Both the position numbers and the translations under genes were made by a program. Positions 33,039 through 40,487 of a DNA stretch of 50,787 bases are shown here, piece after piece. The notes under the pieces were generated by a model. It did no database searches and was not told the origin of the DNA. It worked only from the letters and a program-made list of their open reading frames with translations. How positions within the stretch are numbered: the stretch's first letter is position 1; every line of letters starts with the position of its first letter. Origin of the DNA: Minisyncoccota bacterium (lineage in GTDB: Bacteria > Patescibacteriota > Minisyncoccia > Phycocordibacterales > CAIZLB01); assembly GCA_018062305.1 (NCBI GenBank), contig JAGOSK010000004.1:1-50787 (forward strand), written 5' to 3'.

Positions 33039-34397
33039 TCCTTTCTTCTTCATATTCGCCATTTTGAATAGTTCTATTTTTGATTGAACACCACTTGCGG
33101 AAAATGTAGCCGCAACATTAGTATTCGCACCCGATGGATTAGCCAGTGCAATCCCCTTTTTGTTTCTCACAATCATAAATGCAGCAAACATACTCCAGAG
33201 TAATAGACCCACTATGAAAAGAGTCATTTTCAAGCCGAAACTAATACCTGTTGATGGAACCTGTGAGAGGAATACCCCTGATACTGAGTTACCAACCCTT
33301 GAGCCACTAGTGTATGAACTACCTGAGTAATATGTAGTAGCTGGGTAAGTATAGGTTGTCGGATATGTGTATGTCGTTGGATATGAATAACTGTATGGAT
33401 ATGTGTATGTTGTGCCATTATATCCATTGTAATAATTACCGTTATAATAACTGCCATTGTAGTAATTACTAGAAACCGTTACATACAAACTTGCACACGA
33501 CATTCCACTATATTGTGAGCAAATATTTATTGTCGCAGAGCCAGGATTATTTCCATAAACTGTCACTGTGTTACCACTGATACTTGCTGAAAAATATTGT
33601 GAACCAGGATTATTTGCGATGTAATAATTTTGTGAGCCGTAATATTGCCCATTATTATATTGGTTACCGTAATAATTAGAGTCGTAATTATTAATATATA
33701 CAGTTTGAGTTTGGCCAGGTGCAACAGTTACAGAACTTGGATTCAAGTAAATCTGCCCTGAATTATTTCCATTATTTCCTCCCCATGATGAATTAACAGT
33801 TACTGCAATTGAAGCACAACTTGTTGTAGAACTTAATGAACATACATTTATTGTTACATACCCTTGTGTCAAAGCATTCAAAGTAAGTACACTTCCAGAA
33901 ATAGATGCACCGACAACACTTGAGTTTGAATTTGAATTTATATAATAGTTATTGCCGTTACCACCTGAAATACTCACTGAGGTATTTTGCCCTTGATTCA
34001 TTACTACAGATGATTGACTAAGATAAATATTTCCACCATATGTTGCCGGCCATGTAGCAGTAGTAGACTGCTGACCATTAACCACAACGTACACATTTGC
34101 ACCCGATGGAATATTGTACGCTCCAGTATTAAACGTATTACTAAAATAACCACTACTGTTTGTGGTACCAATTGAACCAACTGAATTGCTAATTGTTGTA
34201 CCAACATTGTAGTAATACAAATTTACCGCTTGATTCGGGTCACCATATACAGAGAGCTGTACGGTGTTGTTTCCAGATGAAGCAAAAGCAAGAGTAGGGG
34301 TTGCAGCGCTGGCTACTTGTGGAATCGCGCCGAATACCACCCCAAGACTAAGTACTAAAATGGCTAAAAGTAACGATATTTTTGATGTGTTCTTCAT
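33030..34397 (-). CDS. Surface protein with Big-type domains and a VPSTG sorting-type C-terminus
   Basis: 455 residues. Signal peptide (about 1-32, AAIP..ASAA), two or three Ig-like/Big_2 domains (about 120-200 and 210-310, with TINVCS and SCASIAVTV), then a Tyr/Asn/Gly-rich stalk (about 315-365, YTYPYSYSYPTTYTYP). The C-terminal VPSTG (380-384), hydrophobic helix, and KMANMKKKGLI tail match the gene at 1281-2675 almost residue for residue; the DNA is also closely similar there. It is thus a second likely sortase substrate. The final tail is longer here by about 19 residues. Confidence 0.85.
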   Translation of the reverse strand: MKNTSKISLLLAILVLSLGVVFGAIPQVASAATPTLAFASSGNNTVQLSVYGDPNQAVNLYYYNVGTTISNSVGSIGTTNSSGYFSNTFNTGAYNIPSGANVYVVVNGQQSTTATWPATYGGNIYLSQSSVVMNQGQNTSVSISGGNGNNYYINSNSNSSVVGASISGSVLTLNALTQGYVTINVCSLSSTTSCASIAVTVNSSWGGNNGNNSGQIYLNPSSVTVAPGQTQTVYINNYDSNYYGNQYNNGQYYGSQNYYIANNPGSQYFSASISGNTVTVYGNNPGSATINICSQYSGMSCASLYVTVSSNYYNGSYYNGNYYNGYNGTTYTYPYSYSYPTTYTYPTTYTYPATTYYSGSSYTSGSRVGNSVSGVFLSQVPSTGISFGLKMTLFIVGLLLWSMFAAFMIVRNKKGIALANPSGANTNVAATFSASGVQSKIELFKMANMKKKGLI

Positions 34398-34406
34398 AAT
34401 ATCTGC

Positions 34407-34435
34407 ATACTACACCTATCAGACAACGTTTTCAA
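34407..34435 (-). promoter_or_regulatory. Promoter giving a leaderless transcript (VPSTG surface protein)
   Basis: -35 TTGAAA (34430-34435), 17-bp spacer, -10 TAGTAT (34407-34412), 9 nt to the ATG at 34397. Confidence 0.75.
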
Positions 34436-34479
34436 GGGAACACTTAAGGGTAAGGGCACACTTATGCAAGGGTACACTT
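34434..34479. repeat. Three direct 12-bp repeats upstream of the surface-protein promoter
   Basis: AAGGGNACACTT at 34434-34445, 34452-34463 and 34468-34479. Start-to-start spacing is 18 and 16 bp. They lie just upstream of the -35 box of the gene at 34397 and could be activator sites. Confidence 0.6.
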
Positions 34480-34662
34480 GTCCTGTGGACAGAGCTAACT
34501 TATGCAAAGCTGTGCAAAGCCAAGCTCTTTCCAAATAAGATATTTATATGATAATCTGACGGCAAGAGTTCGACACCTTGTACTCCGTCATCGAGCTGTC
34601 TCTGCTACCCCAAAAGGCAAAACAGGGACGTGTTTAACTCTTACAATTTACAGCTCTTTATC

Positions 34663-35061
34663 ATGAACGCCTTGACCACCTCATACTCCATGAAGGAGGA
34701 CCCGAGGATTGTAAGCATTCTGAATTCGCAACCGAGAATTCGTCGAGTTGGTCTCATGCGATCTATTGGAAATTGGATCAACAGACCCATCCCATACAAA
34801 ATCAGCACTGGACCATGTCGCGCTCTTATCTGCCATTGTCCAATACACGATGAGAAGAGTCCTTCATTTCGCATGTGGAGCACTGGAAGCTTTTACTGCT
34901 TCGGATGTTGTTTTGCAGGCGATTGGATTGACCTTATCATTCATTTCTATCAACCGGCAGACACAGATGAGCTCTTGCGACTAGCTAGACAGTTCATCCG
35001 AGGATGTGGATCGGATTCAGATCAAGCAATCTTCGATTTTATGCGCACAAGCGCCAGTTAA
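34663..35061 (+). CDS. Stand-alone CHC2 zinc-finger protein (DnaG primase N-terminal-like)
   Basis: 132 residues from MNALTTSYSM. The core LICHCPIHDEKSPSFRMW followed by SFYCFGCCFAGDWIDLI is the CHC2 zinc ribbon of bacterial primases (C59-x2-H62, then C79-x2-C82). The TOPRIM catalytic domain is missing. In DnaG this finger recognises single-stranded DNA initiation sites. A free finger could help or block primase, or act as a transcription factor. It is a lone plus-strand gene with its own terminator, and no replication genes sit beside it. Start is the first ATG after the leader; an earlier in-frame GTG start at 34630 is also possible. Confidence 0.82.
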   Translation: MNALTTSYSMKEDPRIVSILNSQPRIRRVGLMRSIGNWINRPIPYKISTGPCRALICHCPIHDEKSPSFRMWSTGSFYCFGCCFAGDWIDLIIHFYQPADTDELLRLARQFIRGCGSDSDQAIFDFMRTSAS

Positions 35062-35096
35062 CACCCACGCTTAGTCGTGTGGTGTTTTCATTTTAT
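35060..35096 (+). terminator. Terminator of the CHC2 zinc-finger gene
   Basis: AACACC (35060-35065) pairs with GGTGTT (35081-35086) with extra inner pairing CACG/CGTG, followed by TTCATTTT. It overlaps the stop of the next gene on the other strand. Confidence 0.75.
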
Positions 35097-35371
35097 GCAC
35101 CTTGGGAGGCTATTCTGATATCGAGACTGTGATGCTCTAAAGCGTTTTGAGATATTAGTCTATCAATTCTTGTATTTGATTCGTCAATCTTTTTTTCTAT
35201 CATTTCAAATCTGCCATCAATCGCATTGAATCTCATCTCCAAAATCTCAAGTAAATCGTTTTTAAACTCCATCATAAACCCCATCGTCACATATTCAGTA
35301 CCATCAGGTCCATATACAGGAGGAACTGTAGTGACACTATTAAGTTTTCCATTTTCGTCTTTGTGAACCAT
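35093..35371 (-). CDS. Small coiled-coil protein, unknown function
   Basis: 92 residues. A polar N-terminus (VHKDENGKLNSVTTVPPVYGPDG) then a coiled-coil helix (FKNDLLEILEMRFNAIDGRFEMIEKKIDESNTRIDRL). No membrane segment. The pattern resembles small phage- or plasmid-type tail-fibre-like coils but no family is certain. It has a -10-like TATTAA 9 nt before its ATG. Confidence 0.6.
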   Translation of the reverse strand: MVHKDENGKLNSVTTVPPVYGPDGTEYVTMGFMMEFKNDLLEILEMRFNAIDGRFEMIEKKIDESNTRIDRLISQNALEHHSLDIRIASQGA

Positions 35372-35575
35372 ATTTTTATATTAATACTTTTAATTGCATT
35401 AGTATATAGAAATCACATGAAGCCACGCTCAAAAACTAATAAAGAAAATCTGAAGTAAAATATAAGTTTTCTGAACGTTAAAACCACTTTCTATAAGTTA
35501 TCCACAAGTTTCTTTTTCACGCTTTTTAGCATTTTGTCGAATATACCGGAGGATATCATCTACATCTTCCCTACT

Positions 35576-37459
35576 TTAGCTCTCCCTTTTATTATGCAGT
35601 AGCAAATCCATAGCGTGTTCAAATGATCCCGCTGGAGTTACCTTGCCTCCTCCTACGAAGAATATTTCATCTGCATCTTTAATAGTGTTGAGTCGATGAG
35701 CGATAATAACTTTTGTAGTATGCGGAGGAAGCTGACGAAGCACTTCTTCGAGCAAACTCTCAGTAATCGTATCAATATTGGCAGTAGCTTCATCGAGAAT
35801 TAATATATCCGGTTGGCGAATAATAGCTCTCATAAAAGCAATCAATTGTTTTTGACCAAGACTCATATCATCACCTGATCCTTTGACGACCGTGTCTATT
35901 CCATTCTCGAATGATTTAAGTAATGAATCAAATCCATTAATCTGCTTTTCTATTTCCGCTGATGCACTGTTCGCAGCAACTTCTATCACTTCATCTTCTG
36001 TCGCACCACCTGTCGTCATGCTGACATTTCCATACAAAATATTTTCACGAACGGTACCGCTAAACAAGAATGGTTCTTGTAATATGAATCCAATCTTTTG
36101 CGTACGCCCATCTTGAGTCACAGTACGAATATCTTCACCGGCCAATCGAACTGTACCTTCTGTCGGATCAAAAAGTCGAGCCATCAAAGATGCAGTAGTC
36201 GTCTTCCCTCCTCCAGTTGGACCCACAAGCGCATATGTCTTACCTTTGAGCAAATCAAATGTTGCATGTCTGATTACCCAAGAATCATCATCTATCGCAT
36301 TTGCCACGCCGACTTCGTTTGATTCTTTAGTCTTGTAGCTAAACGAGATGTCATCAAATGAAAGAATTGAATCAGGGTTTGAATTTGAGGTAATGCCAAT
36401 TTTATTTGCACCAGCCTCTTTCGCGCCGCCAGCCACCTCCACCTTATCCAACACAATCAAATTTGATTTAAGTTTGAGCACCTGACTGATTCGATCCCAT
36501 CCTGCAAGTGAAAGTTGAAATGAAGTCCAAATAGAGGCAAACTGTCGAAGAGGATAGTAAAACTTATCAGCATAGGTAAAGAAAGCTAATACAAGACCGA
36601 TGGTTATTTCTCCAGTACCAACAAGATAAATACCATATGTAAGCACAAGAAGTTGTGCTGCATTGGCAGCCAAGTCATAGAGTGGAGCAACGGTACTATT
36701 TGCAATACTTGCTTTCATATTCGCCTTGAATGTAGTCTGGTTCACCTCTTCAAACTTTTTCTTAAAATAATCTCGACGATTAAAAGCAACAATCACTTTG
36801 AAATTATTTAGGCTCTCTTGAATTTCAGAACTCATTCCACCAATTGATTGAAGGCTTTTTTTGTTTCGACTCTTAAGCCAGCCACCTATAAGCTTTGTTA
36901 TGATTAGCAAACAAACAGCAGGGAGAAGTAATGCTGTACCGAATTTTGGATTCACAATTAAGACTGTAATGGTAATACCAAGGAGCATGAAGATACTGTC
37001 CACAAAACGCGTGATATATTGAGAGAAAAATTGATTGAGAAGTTCTGTATCGTTGTTAATGCGCGAAATCAAATCACCCGTCTTGTTTTGATTGAAAAAT
37101 TGAATAGGAAGTTCCTGAAGCTTTTTGAAAATAGTGTTTCGAAGATTCCATACCACTCGCTGACCTATTCCTCCTGTTCGAATCATTTGAAAATACTGCG
37201 CAAAGAAACTAGCTGCATACATGAGGAGTAGAACGCCAGCAGAGAGCAAAATTCCCTGCATGTTCGCAGTGGTCACATAGTGGTCCACTGCATAAGCGAT
37301 AAGCAATGGTGCGGCCAAGTTCAGTGCAGAGTTGAACAGAATAATAAACAGCGTCACAATTGCAACCTTTTTCTCACCACTCATTAAAGCGAGTATCTCT
37401 TTTACTGAAAACCAGAGGCTTTTATTCTCATTTTCATGTATGTTTAAATCGTAGTTCAT
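35576..37459 (-). CDS. ABC exporter half-transporter, catalytic NBD partner
   Basis: 627 residues. An exporter-type membrane domain (about 20-330, six helices) fused to an ATPase domain (about 365-620). Walker A GPTGGGKTT, Walker B LILDEATANID with the catalytic Glu, H-loop IIAHRLNTI. The signature is MSLGQKQ rather than LSGGQ. It starts 2 nt after the stop of the upstream gene. The pair matches heterodimeric exporters of the TM287/288 or BmrCD type, where one site is degenerate. Substrate is unknown; such exporters carry lipids, peptides or drugs. Confidence 0.92.
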   Translation of the reverse strand: MNYDLNIHENENKSLWFSVKEILALMSGEKKVAIVTLFIILFNSALNLAAPLLIAYAVDHYVTTANMQGILLSAGVLLLMYAASFFAQYFQMIRTGGIGQRVVWNLRNTIFKKLQELPIQFFNQNKTGDLISRINNDTELLNQFFSQYITRFVDSIFMLLGITITVLIVNPKFGTALLLPAVCLLIITKLIGGWLKSRNKKSLQSIGGMSSEIQESLNNFKVIVAFNRRDYFKKKFEEVNQTTFKANMKASIANSTVAPLYDLAANAAQLLVLTYGIYLVGTGEITIGLVLAFFTYADKFYYPLRQFASIWTSFQLSLAGWDRISQVLKLKSNLIVLDKVEVAGGAKEAGANKIGITSNSNPDSILSFDDISFSYKTKESNEVGVANAIDDDSWVIRHATFDLLKGKTYALVGPTGGGKTTTASLMARLFDPTEGTVRLAGEDIRTVTQDGRTQKIGFILQEPFLFSGTVRENILYGNVSMTTGGATEDEVIEVAANSASAEIEKQINGFDSLLKSFENGIDTVVKGSGDDMSLGQKQLIAFMRAIIRQPDILILDEATANIDTITESLLEEVLRQLPPHTTKVIIAHRLNTIKDADEIFFVGGGKVTPAGSFEHAMDLLLHNKRES

Positions 37460-37461
37460 AA

Positions 37462-39267
37462 TTATTGTGATTCGTAGCTAGTAGTACTTTTTTGTGACTC
37501 AAAAATCTGTACATATTCAGGAGATTTTTCCATCAATTCCTGATGTGTTCCACTTGCCAATAATTCCCCTTCCATAAGTAAAATAATCTGGTCGTATGAT
37601 TCTACTGAATTGATTTTCTGCGTAACTGAGACAAGAGTAATATCCGGATAATTCCGAGCAATATTTTCGATAATCTTTTTCTCTGTCTGACCATCTACTC
37701 TTGCAGTAAAGTCATCAAGAAGAAGAATCTTTGGAGAAATCGCTAAAGCTCGAGCAAGCATCACTCGCTGTTTTTGACCACCTGAGAGCGTAGTACCTCT
37801 TTCAGAAACAAGCGTATCAAGTCCTTGTGGCAAACTTTTTACAAAATCACCAAGCTCGGCAGTTTCAATAGCCACTCTGAGCGATTCATCAGTAACATCC
37901 GAACTAAAAGCGATGTTTTCTTTGAGCGAAAGATTAAACAAAACGCTATCTTGAAATACAAAACCTACCTGACTATAGAGACTCGCCTTTTCGTATTCTC
38001 CGAGCAATACATCGTCAAATCGAATCTCACCAGATTTCGGCGTAACCAAACCAACAAGTGCATACATAAGTTGAGTCTTACCTGCTGCAGTTGGACCCAT
38101 TATAGCAGTACGTGTTTTTGGTTTAATTGAAAAAGAAACATCGTTGAGAATAATTTTGTTTGAGCTACTCAAACTGTTGGCGCCGGAATTACCAGCACCA
38201 CCATCAGTATCAGTACTTGCAGTACCTCCTGCACCACCCACTATAGTAAGATTTTTGACATCTATCGCACCTACAATATCTTTTACAACCGTACCTGTAT
38301 CTTTTTTTGTTTCAGCATACAGCACGCTTTGAATTCTTTTGAATGAAGCTTGCGAACGGCCGATCACACTCGACATGAATCCGATTATAAATATTGGGAA
38401 AATCAAAATAATGACGTATGAAAGAAACGCAGCAAAATCTCCAAGTGACATACTACCAGCGATCACAAATTGTCCACCAAGTGTGAGAATGATAATAGAA
38501 GCCAAACTTGATGCAAAAGATACAATCGGAATCATTACAGAAAAGAGCTTGAGAATCTGCATACCTGTATCTCGAGCCTCCGTGTTTGCAACAGAAAATT
38601 TATCAATCTCAGTCTTTCCTGAATTTACAACTCGAATAAGCGCCGCACCTAAAATACTTCCTGAGATTACCGTATTGAGTTTGTCGATAATACCCTGGCT
38701 TTTTCCAAACATTGGACCCATTTTAGAAAATGCTATAGCGAATACTACTGCAATAATTGGAATCACCGTAAGGACTGCCAGTGCAAGTTTCCAATTTATC
38801 AGTATGAGTAATGTAGACGCACCGATAAGAGTAAATACAGATACAATAATCTGAACACTCGCCTGAGATACGAAGGTCTTGATCGCATCAACATCAGAAG
38901 TGAGGTTCGTGAGAAGCTTTGCTGGCGTTTCAGTCTCAATAAATGAATACGGCTCATCAGCTATTTTGGAAGAAAGACTTCGTCGAAGATCTCTCGCCAC
39001 ACGCTCCGCAACATAACTTTGGAGCAACGCTTCGACATACATAAGTACAAGTATTGCAATTGCGGCCGCTCCGAATTGAAATACGAGAGTTTCGAGCACA
39101 AGCGTACCTGCAGAAAACGTATCAATTCCTCTTCGAATCAACTGAGGTAGAGTTAGGTTCAATACATTTACACCAATAGAGAAAAATAGAGACACTCCCA
39201 CAAGTGCCTTATATTCTTTTAATATGGAGAAAAGGGATTTAGACTTGCTATTTAATGTGTTAGACAT
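37462..39267 (-). CDS. ABC exporter half-transporter, degenerate NBD partner
   Basis: 601 residues. A six-helix membrane domain (about 15-305) and an ATPase domain (about 345-590) with Walker A GPTAAGKTQ, signature LSGGQKQR and Walker B ILLLDDFTARVD, where the usual catalytic Glu is Asp. This is the hallmark of the inactive site in heterodimeric exporters. The H-loop His is replaced: VSVTQKINSV has Gln. It is first in a two-gene operon. Its promoter -10 (TATACT, 39277-39282) ends 9 nt before the ATG and directly follows the terminator of msrB. Confidence 0.92.
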   Translation of the reverse strand: MSNTLNSKSKSLFSILKEYKALVGVSLFFSIGVNVLNLTLPQLIRRGIDTFSAGTLVLETLVFQFGAAAIAILVLMYVEALLQSYVAERVARDLRRSLSSKIADEPYSFIETETPAKLLTNLTSDVDAIKTFVSQASVQIIVSVFTLIGASTLLILINWKLALAVLTVIPIIAVVFAIAFSKMGPMFGKSQGIIDKLNTVISGSILGAALIRVVNSGKTEIDKFSVANTEARDTGMQILKLFSVMIPIVSFASSLASIIILTLGGQFVIAGSMSLGDFAAFLSYVIILIFPIFIIGFMSSVIGRSQASFKRIQSVLYAETKKDTGTVVKDIVGAIDVKNLTIVGGAGGTASTDTDGGAGNSGANSLSSSNKIILNDVSFSIKPKTRTAIMGPTAAGKTQLMYALVGLVTPKSGEIRFDDVLLGEYEKASLYSQVGFVFQDSVLFNLSLKENIAFSSDVTDESLRVAIETAELGDFVKSLPQGLDTLVSERGTTLSGGQKQRVMLARALAISPKILLLDDFTARVDGQTEKKIIENIARNYPDITLVSVTQKINSVESYDQIILLMEGELLASGTHQELMEKSPEYVQIFESQKSTTSYESQ

Positions 39268-39276
39268 TGAATATGA

Positions 39277-39282
39277 AGTATA
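39277..39282 (-). promoter_or_regulatory. -10 box of the ABC exporter operon (leaderless start)
   Basis: TATACT, 9 nt before the ATG at 39267. The upstream terminator stem (39286-39329) overlaps the region where the -35 must lie. Confidence 0.65.
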
Positions 39283-39285
39283 GCA

Positions 39286-39329
39286 AAAAACGTAAATCTT
39301 GTGACAAAACGAGACAAATTTACGTTTTT
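39286..39329 (-). terminator. Terminator of msrB, fused to the downstream promoter
   Basis: Perfect 12-bp stem AAAAACGTAAAT (39286-39297) and its complement (39318-39329), loop of 20 nt, T-run TTTTTT on the minus strand directly before the TATACT of the next gene. Confidence 0.8.
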
Positions 39330-39341
39330 AACACTGCATGG

Positions 39342-39752
39342 CTAACTGAGACACACTGAATTCATACAGTATCTCTTGCCAGTATCAGTTGGTCCGTCAT
39401 CAAAAACATGCCCAAGATGAGAGCCACAGACCGCACATACTGTCTCTGTGCGAGTCATACCATGAGCTGTGTCAGTTATCTCTCGAACGGCACCAGGAAG
39501 CGCCTGGTCAAAACTTGGCCAACCTGTTCCAGAATCAAATTTCGCATCAGCTTTAAAAAGTGGATTACTGCAAGCTGCACACTTGTATACACCATCTTCA
39601 GCTGGGGCGAGCTTTCCGCTAAATGGCGATTCAGTTCCCTTTTCTCGAAGTACGTGATATTGCTCTGGAGTAAGTTTTTCTTTCCATTCTTGTTCTGTTT
39701 GAGGGATATTATTTGGCATGATGCTATTATTTTGTGAGGTATTGTTTTTCAT
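39342..39752 (-). CDS. msrB: Peptide-methionine (R)-S-oxide reductase MsrB
   Basis: 136 residues. Zinc-binding CxxC pairs (CAAC and CAVC), [20 protein letters not shown] and the catalytic [11 protein letters not shown] are all present. MsrB reduces methionine-R-sulfoxide in damaged proteins. It lacks a signal peptide, so it is cytoplasmic. It follows msrA with about 100 nt between them, holding palindromic repeat copy 6. The ATG at 39752 precedes a short polar extension; an internal Met at residue 12 is another possible start. Confidence 0.94.
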   Translation of the reverse strand: MKNNTSQNNSIMPNNIPQTEQEWKEKLTPEQYHVLREKGTESPFSGKLAPAEDGVYKCAACSNPLFKADAKFDSGTGWPSFDQALPGAVREITDTAHGMTRTETVCAVCGSHLGHVFDDGPTDTGKRYCMNSVCLS

Positions 39753-39776
39753 ATTATATAGATGAGTTAATTATAC

Positions 39777-39830
39777 ACGTGTGTATCAAGTATCCGATGT
39801 ATATCCTTTAGATACTTCATATACACACGT
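39777..39830. repeat. Palindromic intergenic repeat, copy 6
   Basis: Left arm 39777-39794 and right arm 39811-39830 match except for a two-base insertion. The spacer read on the minus strand is TAAAGGATATACATCG. It lies between msrA and msrB. Confidence 0.85.
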
Positions 39831-39859
39831 ATTTTTAAAAAGACTACGATTACTTCAAA

Positions 39860-40444
39860 CTATTTCAACAACTCTGCAAATCGCTTCTGCACTTTCTCGA
39901 GCTTTGGGTTAATGACCACATAGCAATACATACTATCAGATTGGTTTGTAGCAAAATCCTGATGCTCATTCTCTGCATCGTAAAATGTCTCAAGCGGTAC
40001 AACCTCTGTAACGACAGGGTCACCAAACTCGCTTGATGAATCAATCTCCTGAATCATTTTCTCAGCAATTTCTTTTTGTTCTAGAGTAGTGTAGAAAATT
40101 ATCGAGCGATATTCAGTTCCGATATCAGCACCTTGCTTATTAAGTGTCGTCGGATCATGACTACCGAAAAATACAGTGAGAAGAGTTTTGTATTCTACAA
40201 TCGATGGATCATACTCAATATAAACAACCTCAGCGTGACCAGTTTTTCCAGTACACACTTGGTCATATGTAGGATTTGCAACAGTACCACCTGTGTATCC
40301 AGGCTTTACAAGACTCACTCCTTTCATCATTTTAAATACAGCTTCAGTGCACCAGAAACATCCTCCTCCGAAGACTGCTACATTTTTCAATACCGCAGTT
40401 GATCCTTGTGTTGGTGATTGTGTTAATGTTTGTACCTCATTCAT
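39860..40444 (-). CDS. msrA: Peptide-methionine (S)-S-oxide reductase MsrA
   Basis: 194 residues from MNEVQTLTQS. The active-site GGCFWCTEAVF, then GYTGGTVANPTYDQVCTGKTGHAEVV and the C-terminal DFATNQSDSMYCYVVINPKLEK are typical. It reduces methionine-S-sulfoxide. The start at 40444 is set by TATAAT ending 9 nt upstream and by family homology. It is divergent from the diadenylate cyclase gene, with start codons 43 bp apart, so the two promoters overlap. Confidence 0.95.
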   Translation of the reverse strand: MNEVQTLTQSPTQGSTAVLKNVAVFGGGCFWCTEAVFKMMKGVSLVKPGYTGGTVANPTYDQVCTGKTGHAEVVYIEYDPSIVEYKTLLTVFFGSHDPTTLNKQGADIGTEYRSIIFYTTLEQKEIAEKMIQEIDSSSEFGDPVVTEVVPLETFYDAENEHQDFATNQSDSMYCYVVINPKLEKVQKRFAELLK

Positions 40445-40453
40445 GCTAATTGT

Positions 40454-40459
40454 ATTATA
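40454..40459 (-). promoter_or_regulatory. -10 box of msrA (leaderless start)
   Basis: TATAAT on the minus strand, 9 nt before the ATG at 40444. The divergent cdaA promoter must overlap it, since only 43 bp separate the start codons. Confidence 0.65.
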
Positions 40460-40487
40460 CAATATCTCATTTCTAGTGGCTAATATA

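Noticed and set aside
35498-35506. TTATCCACA, a perfect DnaA box, in the AT-rich gap 35372-35575
   Set aside because: Only one site, no dnaA or dnaN beside it, and no cluster of boxes or AT-rich unwinding repeats. A single 9-mer is expected by chance at this scale, so I do not call an origin.
1171-39830. Possibility that the six palindromic repeats are CRISPR or tandem arrays
   Set aside because: They are single dispersed copies, kilobases apart, in both orientations, with no spacers and no cas genes.
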